8,264 bases of DNA from assembly GCA_002372855.1 (NCBI GenBank), contig DFIZ01000034.1:1-8264 (forward strand). Reading direction: 5' to 3'. The notes beneath the pieces were generated by a model. That model worked only from the letters and a program-made list of their open reading frames with translations, did not search any database and was not told the DNA's origin. Positions within the stretch are counted from its first letter, which is position 1, and the number at the start of each line of letters is the position of its first letter. The position numbers were made by a program, and so were the translations under genes. This document shows, in pieces, positions 5,003 to 8,264 of the stretch. Source of the DNA: Bacteroidales bacterium UBA3684 (lineage in GTDB: Bacteria; Bacteroidota; Bacteroidia; Bacteroidales; P3).

Positions 5003-7235
5003 CGGCCAATACAGGAATGTTGTCGAGGAAGTCGCCGTCGGCTTCGAAGGAAACATGCTGCCCCTGTGGCCGTATCAGCACGTTGCGGTAGCCAACGGTT
5101 TGCGGTCGTGTGTAGCGGTTGAGCAATTTGACGGTAACGTGGCGGCAATCATCGGGCAGCGTCACCTTCAGGCGTACCAGACCTTCACCGGAGTCGAAGT
5201 TGACCAAATCCAGCTGGTTGCCGATGCCGGTGGCCAAAATTTGCGTCTTCTCTCCTGTAGCGTTGTACGAATGAACCGAAACGTCGGTGCGACCGACCAT
5301 ATCGGTCAGTATGTTCCCAATCCACAGGCTGATTTCGACGTCGCCGTGGAATTCCACATCGTCGTCGAACACCAGCGCTCCTTCGCGCAGGGCGCATTTC
5401 CCGGGAGTGGCGTTGAGTGCATAGCATTGTGAAACGGAGATTGTGGAATCGAACGTCCGGCGCAGTTCTGCTTGGGTCTCTTCTACCACGTCCTGCAGCG
5501 CTTCCGGGGCCAGTGTGTAGAGACGTGCCCCATCGATGGCTGTCAGCGGTGTGGCATGGCGGAGAATGCGTTTCTCGGCGGTGTTGAGGGCCGTGGTGTC
5601 TTCGGGTGTGGCCACAAGCAAAGGCCGTCCGTCAGGCAGTGCATGTGCGATTCCCAGAGGCGCAAAGGTGGTTCGTCCAATGGCAATGCATTGCCACGAC
5701 TGGTCCATGTCGGAGCGCGAGCTGGCATTGCAGATCTGGGGCAGGCCGGTTTTCATCGATATGTAGGCGCTCTTGTGGAACATCTTCTCCCGGGCGGAGA
5801 CGTGGGTCAGTTCGTTGCCAACGTTGAATACCGGTAGTGTAAGGATGGCTTGGTAGTTTCGCCATTCGTGGCGGTTCACCCATTGGTTCTCCGGCATGAG
5901 GTTGTCGTAGTCTGTCCATTCGGCCCATTGGTGGGTGAACTGGGTGCGGTTGTTGGCGTTGTAGGCCGAGGCCTCCCATGCCGTCAGCCCCACGGCTATG
6001 GCACACAAGGCTATCCGCCACCCCCTGGGCGATTGCTTGTACCATCGGTACAGCATGTAGAAGGCTATAATTCCCACTACATAGTACAATAGCCAGGACA
6101 GGCGTCCCATGGCCCGGATTTGGGCCAGCGGGCCTATATAGCAGGGTGTGCTGCGGGGCATCATGGCCAGCGGCACTCCGCAGGCATAGATGGTCAGCAG
6201 CAGGGATGCCAGCAGCATGACATTCAGCCAGGGGTTGCCGGTGGCACGCACAAGACGGCGGTTGCGGCTCACCAGCCCCCACACCGTGCGGCATGCGATA
6301 ATGAACAATACCGCTATGGGCAACGCTCCCAGGTAGCTCCATGCCTCCCATTCGGTCTGCACAATTCGGGTGAAGTCGATGGGCCCCGGTATGGCGTAGG
6401 GGAGGAGCAGGCCTGCCGGACGGGCATGATAGTACAGTAGCCCCCACGGTGTCGCCGTGCGGTTGCCGTCGCTATAGCCTATATGGCTGAACAGGTAGAA
6501 AACGGCTAACGGAAGCAGCACCTCCAGCAGTACCGCCACCGCCATCTTCCGCCAAGGCCACCGCTTCCCGTCGCGGCGCAGGCATAGCCACAGCAGTTCG
6601 AACAGCGCAACCACCATGAAGAAGACCAAATAGTACGGGTGGCTCAGTCCGAAAACCACGGCTCCTGCACCCATGGCCAACGCCCATCCCCAATGGCCGC
6701 TGCGCGTGTGGCGCAGACAGAAAAAGAGTGCTGCGGGAATCGCGCAGTAATAGGAAAGAGAGATGTGTCCACCCATGCGCATCATCTGGGGCGAGAGCAG
6801 GGTGATGAGCAGGGCGGCCAAGGTGGCATAGCCCCATGGCAGCCCCAGATCGGCCAATACCAGATAAAGCAGCAGCGCACAGAGCACAACCGACAGCAGA
6901 ACCATCAGGTTCATCAGGGGCAATACCGCCCGTTCAGGGTGGTCCACTCCGGCCTTGCGCAGCAGTTGCAGCGGCATGGCTATCAGGGGCTGCATGCCGG
7001 TGAACGTGTGGTATTCGCCATAGGGGTAATTCATGGCGTGGCTCTGGGTGGCCTCTTCGTCGTAGGCAATGTGATAGCTGGTGACGTAAAGGTCTTTCAC
7101 GGCGTCCTCGCTGCCGGTGGTCAGGAAATAGCTCCCCAGATGGCTGTACCAGCCAAAACCCCAGAAGAGCCCTATCAGCAGCAGAATGCCAGCTAGGGTG
7201 GTCGCCAACCCGATGCCCTTTCCTCTTGTTCCCAT
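4986..7235 (-). CDS. GT-C-like polytopic membrane protein with a large C-terminal soluble region
   Basis: A 749-residue protein, probably an inner-membrane glycosyltransferase of the GT-C superfamily type. After a first helix (about 8-28) there is an extracytoplasmic loop with acidic residues D44 and D48 and the motif NYPYGEYHTF (69-78). About ten more hydrophobic segments follow, around 106-127, 132-148, 160-175, 184-197, 200-218, 229-250, 299-318, 335-352, 379-395 and 406-423. A loop with QIRAMGRLSW (372-381) resembles those in other large bacterial GT-C and YfhO-like proteins. Residues 424-749 are soluble, with a beta-rich stretch near 620-735. The ATG at 7235 is chosen because it opens onto the first helix, follows AAGGGGAAA, and lies 11 bases after the preceding glycosyltransferase stop; extending to 7697 would add 154 basic residues running through that gene. 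Donor and acceptor are unknown. The neighbour suggests a polyprenyl-phosphate sugar donor. The 3' end overlaps the plus-strand Gre-like gene by 17 bases. Confidence 0.75.
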   Translation of the reverse strand: MGTRGKGIGLATTLAGILLLIGLFWGFGWYSHLGSYFLTTGSEDAVKDLYVTSYHIAYDEEATQSHAMNYPYGEYHTFTGMQPLIAMPLQLLRKAGVDHPERAVLPLMNLMVLLSVVLCALLLYLVLADLGLPWGYATLAALLITLLSPQMMRMGGHISLSYYCAIPAALFFCLRHTRSGHWGWALAMGAGAVVFGLSHPYYLVFFMVVALFELLWLCLRRDGKRWPWRKMAVAVLLEVLLPLAVFYLFSHIGYSDGNRTATPWGLLYYHARPAGLLLPYAIPGPIDFTRIVQTEWEAWSYLGALPIAVLFIIACRTVWGLVSRNRRLVRATGNPWLNVMLLASLLLTIYACGVPLAMMPRSTPCYIGPLAQIRAMGRLSWLLYYVVGIIAFYMLYRWYKQSPRGWRIALCAIAVGLTAWEASAYNANNRTQFTHQWAEWTDYDNLMPENQWVNRHEWRNYQAILTLPVFNVGNELTHVSAREKMFHKSAYISMKTGLPQICNASSRSDMDQSWQCIAIGRTTFAPLGIAHALPDGRPLLVATPEDTTALNTAEKRILRHATPLTAIDGARLYTLAPEALQDVVEETQAELRRTFDSTISVSQCYALNATPGKCALREGALVFDDDVEFHGDVEISLWIGNILTDMVGRTDVSVHSYNATGEKTQILATGIGNQLDLVNFDSGEGLVRLKVTLPDDCRHVTVKLLNRYTRPQTVGYRNVLIRPQGQHVSFEADGDFLDNIPVLAARKSL

Positions 7236-7246
7236 TTTCCCCTTTT

Positions 7247-8209
7247 TTATTCTTGTTTTTCCCCTCCTCCTGTAATGCTTTCCACCAGGTAGATGGGGCG
7301 TGCTTTCACTTCGTCGAGAATGAGCCCCACGTAGTATCCGATGATGCCGACCACTGTCAGCAGTATCCCTGCAAAGGCCGATAGGAAGATGATCAGGGTG
7401 GTGTAGCCTCCTATGGGCTTGTCTATCATCCACATCACCAGCGAGTATATCAGCAGCACTCCGCTTAGCAGCACGAACACCAGACCGGCATATATGCCCA
7501 GCCGCAGGGGTGCTTTTGAGAAGGAGGCCATGGATGTCAGCGCCAGCTTTGCAAGTCGGGTGAGACTGTAGTGGCTCTCGCCGGCGGCACGGGCCGGGGC
7601 GCTGTAGCTGAGGGTGGCGGTGTCGAAACCAACAGTCTGCACCATGCCCCGCAGCAGGCGGCTGCGCTCGCGGTAGTTGCTGCGCAGCACGTCGCATACC
7701 CTTCTCGAAAGAAGGAAGAAGTCGCTGGCTTCAGGCACCATCCGGGTGTCCGAGAGGCGGTTCATCAGCCAGTAAAACATCTTCGACGTGATGTGTTTGG
7801 TCCATCCTCCGTCGGCACGTTCCTTGCGCATCATGGTCACGATATCCTTCCCTTGGCGGTACATGTCAAGCATGCGGCGCAGCTCCGCCGGTGGGTTTTG
7901 GAGGTCGGCGTCCATGCACACCACGGCATCGCCCGTGGCATGGTCTATGCCGGCAATCATGGCGGCCTCGTGGCCGAAGTTGCGTGTGAAGTGGATGGCT
8001 TTGACCGTGTCGCTTCCGTCGGCCAGGCTGTCCAGTATCTTCCTGCTGCCGTCGCAGCTGCCGTCGTCGACGAAGAGTATTTCCGCCTCGCAGTCGAGGG
8101 CAGATAGCGTCTCGGTCAGCTCTTTGTAGAACTGACCGAGTACCGCTTCTTCGTTGTAGACCGATACTACAACAGAGAGTTTTATTGCTTTAGTATCCGA
8201 AGATTTCAT
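7247..8209 (-). CDS. GtrB/DPM1-type GT2 polyprenyl-phosphate glycosyltransferase
   Basis: A 320-residue GT2 enzyme, expected to transfer a sugar from a nucleotide donor to undecaprenyl phosphate at the cytoplasmic membrane face. The GT-A domain (about 10-230) shows SVYNE (16-20), VDDGS (47-51), RNFGHEAA (76-83), the metal-binding MDADLQNPP (99-107), DFFLLSRR (163-170), ERSRLLRG (181-188) and GESHYSL (210-216), all typical of the GtrB/ArnC/DPM1 group. Two C-terminal transmembrane helices (about 236-258 and 270-295) are followed by ARPIYLVE (303-310), as in GtrB. Length is normal for the group. The ATG at 8209 overlaps the end of the upstream gene by 20 bases, and the membrane protein starts 11 bases after its stop, so the three genes form one translationally close operon. 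The sugar (glucose, mannose, GlcNAc or other) cannot be decided. Related proteins can be annotated as ArnC, but no other Arn genes are seen here. Confidence 0.9.
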   Translation of the reverse strand: MKSSDTKAIKLSVVVSVYNEEAVLGQFYKELTETLSALDCEAEILFVDDGSCDGSRKILDSLADGSDTVKAIHFTRNFGHEAAMIAGIDHATGDAVVCMDADLQNPPAELRRMLDMYRQGKDIVTMMRKERADGGWTKHITSKMFYWLMNRLSDTRMVPEASDFFLLSRRVCDVLRSNYRERSRLLRGMVQTVGFDTATLSYSAPARAAGESHYSLTRLAKLALTSMASFSKAPLRLGIYAGLVFVLLSGVLLIYSLVMWMIDKPIGGYTTLIIFLSAFAGILLTVVGIIGYYVGLILDEVKARPIYLVESITGGGEKQE

Positions 8210-8264
8210 CCAGCGTGAGCTTTTTCACCTTGCCGAACTTGCTCAGGGCGTTGAAGTCCATCTC
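8190..8264 (-). CDS. 3' end of an unidentified gene upstream of the glycosyltransferase (partial)
   Basis: On the minus strand the sequence is open from the window edge and encodes 24 residues ending KVKKLTLDEIFGY before a TAA at 8190-8192. The last 20 bases overlap the start of the glycosyltransferase in another frame. Support comes from the GC-rich third positions in this frame, the plausible peptide, and the tight overlap typical of an operon. The fragment is too short to assign a family; the rest of the gene lies outside the window. Confidence 0.6.
   Translation of the reverse strand, partial: EMDFNALSKFGKVKKLTLDEIFGY

Noticed and set aside
5028..5045. Hairpin GAAGTCG/CGGCTTC just after the plus-strand operon
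   Set aside because: The seven-pair stem with one wobble is neat, but GAAGGAAAC rather than a T-run follows, and it lies in codons of the convergent gene.
5472..7196. Several plus-strand open frames of 60-185 codons opposite the GT-C-like gene
   Set aside because: They lack membrane or domain patterns and lie wholly inside a convincing minus-strand membrane protein.
7236..7697. N-terminal extension of the GT-C-like protein to 7697
   Set aside because: These 154 codons run in another frame through the well-supported glycosyltransferase, and the product is basic and low in hydrophobic residues. The ATG at 7235 gives a proper first membrane helix.

Overview
The window looks like chromosomal DNA of a moderately GC-rich member of the Bacteroidota (Bacteroidales-like). 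The grounds are a perfect TAnnTTTG -7 promoter element (TAATTTTG at 2623-2630), A-rich leaders instead of Shine-Dalgarno sequences, a DUF1573 secreted protein, and an aminotransferase and a GreA/GreB-like protein of the kind seen in this phylum. Genus cannot be fixed from the sequence alone. No rRNA, tRNA, CRISPR array, insertion sequence or phage gene was seen. Coding density is high; the only sizeable non-coding gap is 155 bases (2518-2672).

Left half, plus strand: a DUF389 polytopic membrane protein (100-1392) is followed after 30 bases by a membrane-anchored calcineurin-like metallophosphoesterase (1423-2517). An AT-rich gap then carries a nested inverted repeat and a promoter. This promoter drives a second plus-strand group: a signal-peptide-bearing DUF1573 protein (2673-3239), a class I/II PLP aminotransferase with a lysine/alanine/proline tail (3264-4553), and a small GreA/GreB-like protein (4550-5002) whose ATG overlaps the aminotransferase stop as ATGA.

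Right half, minus strand, read from 8264 leftward: the last 24 codons of an unidentified gene (8190-8264) overlap the start of a GtrB/DPM1-type polyprenyl-phosphate glycosyltransferase (7247-8209). Eleven bases later comes a 749-residue GT-C-like polytopic membrane protein with a large C-terminal soluble region (4986-7235). The pair fits a route in which the GT2 enzyme loads a sugar onto undecaprenyl phosphate and the membrane protein transfers it outside the membrane to an envelope glycan. Acceptor and sugar cannot be read from the sequence.

The two halves converge and their last coding bases overlap by 17 (4986-5002), with no recognisable terminator between them. The best hairpin-plus-T-run in the window lies far away at 2592-2635 and faces minus-strand transcription, which suggests possible antisense read-through across the plus-strand operon. 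No clearly novel defence or mobile system was found. The most unusual items are the histone-H1-like tail on the aminotransferase, its translational coupling to a Gre-like protein whose coiled-coil tip seems to lack one of the two catalytic acids, and the nested palindrome over the DUF1573 promoter.
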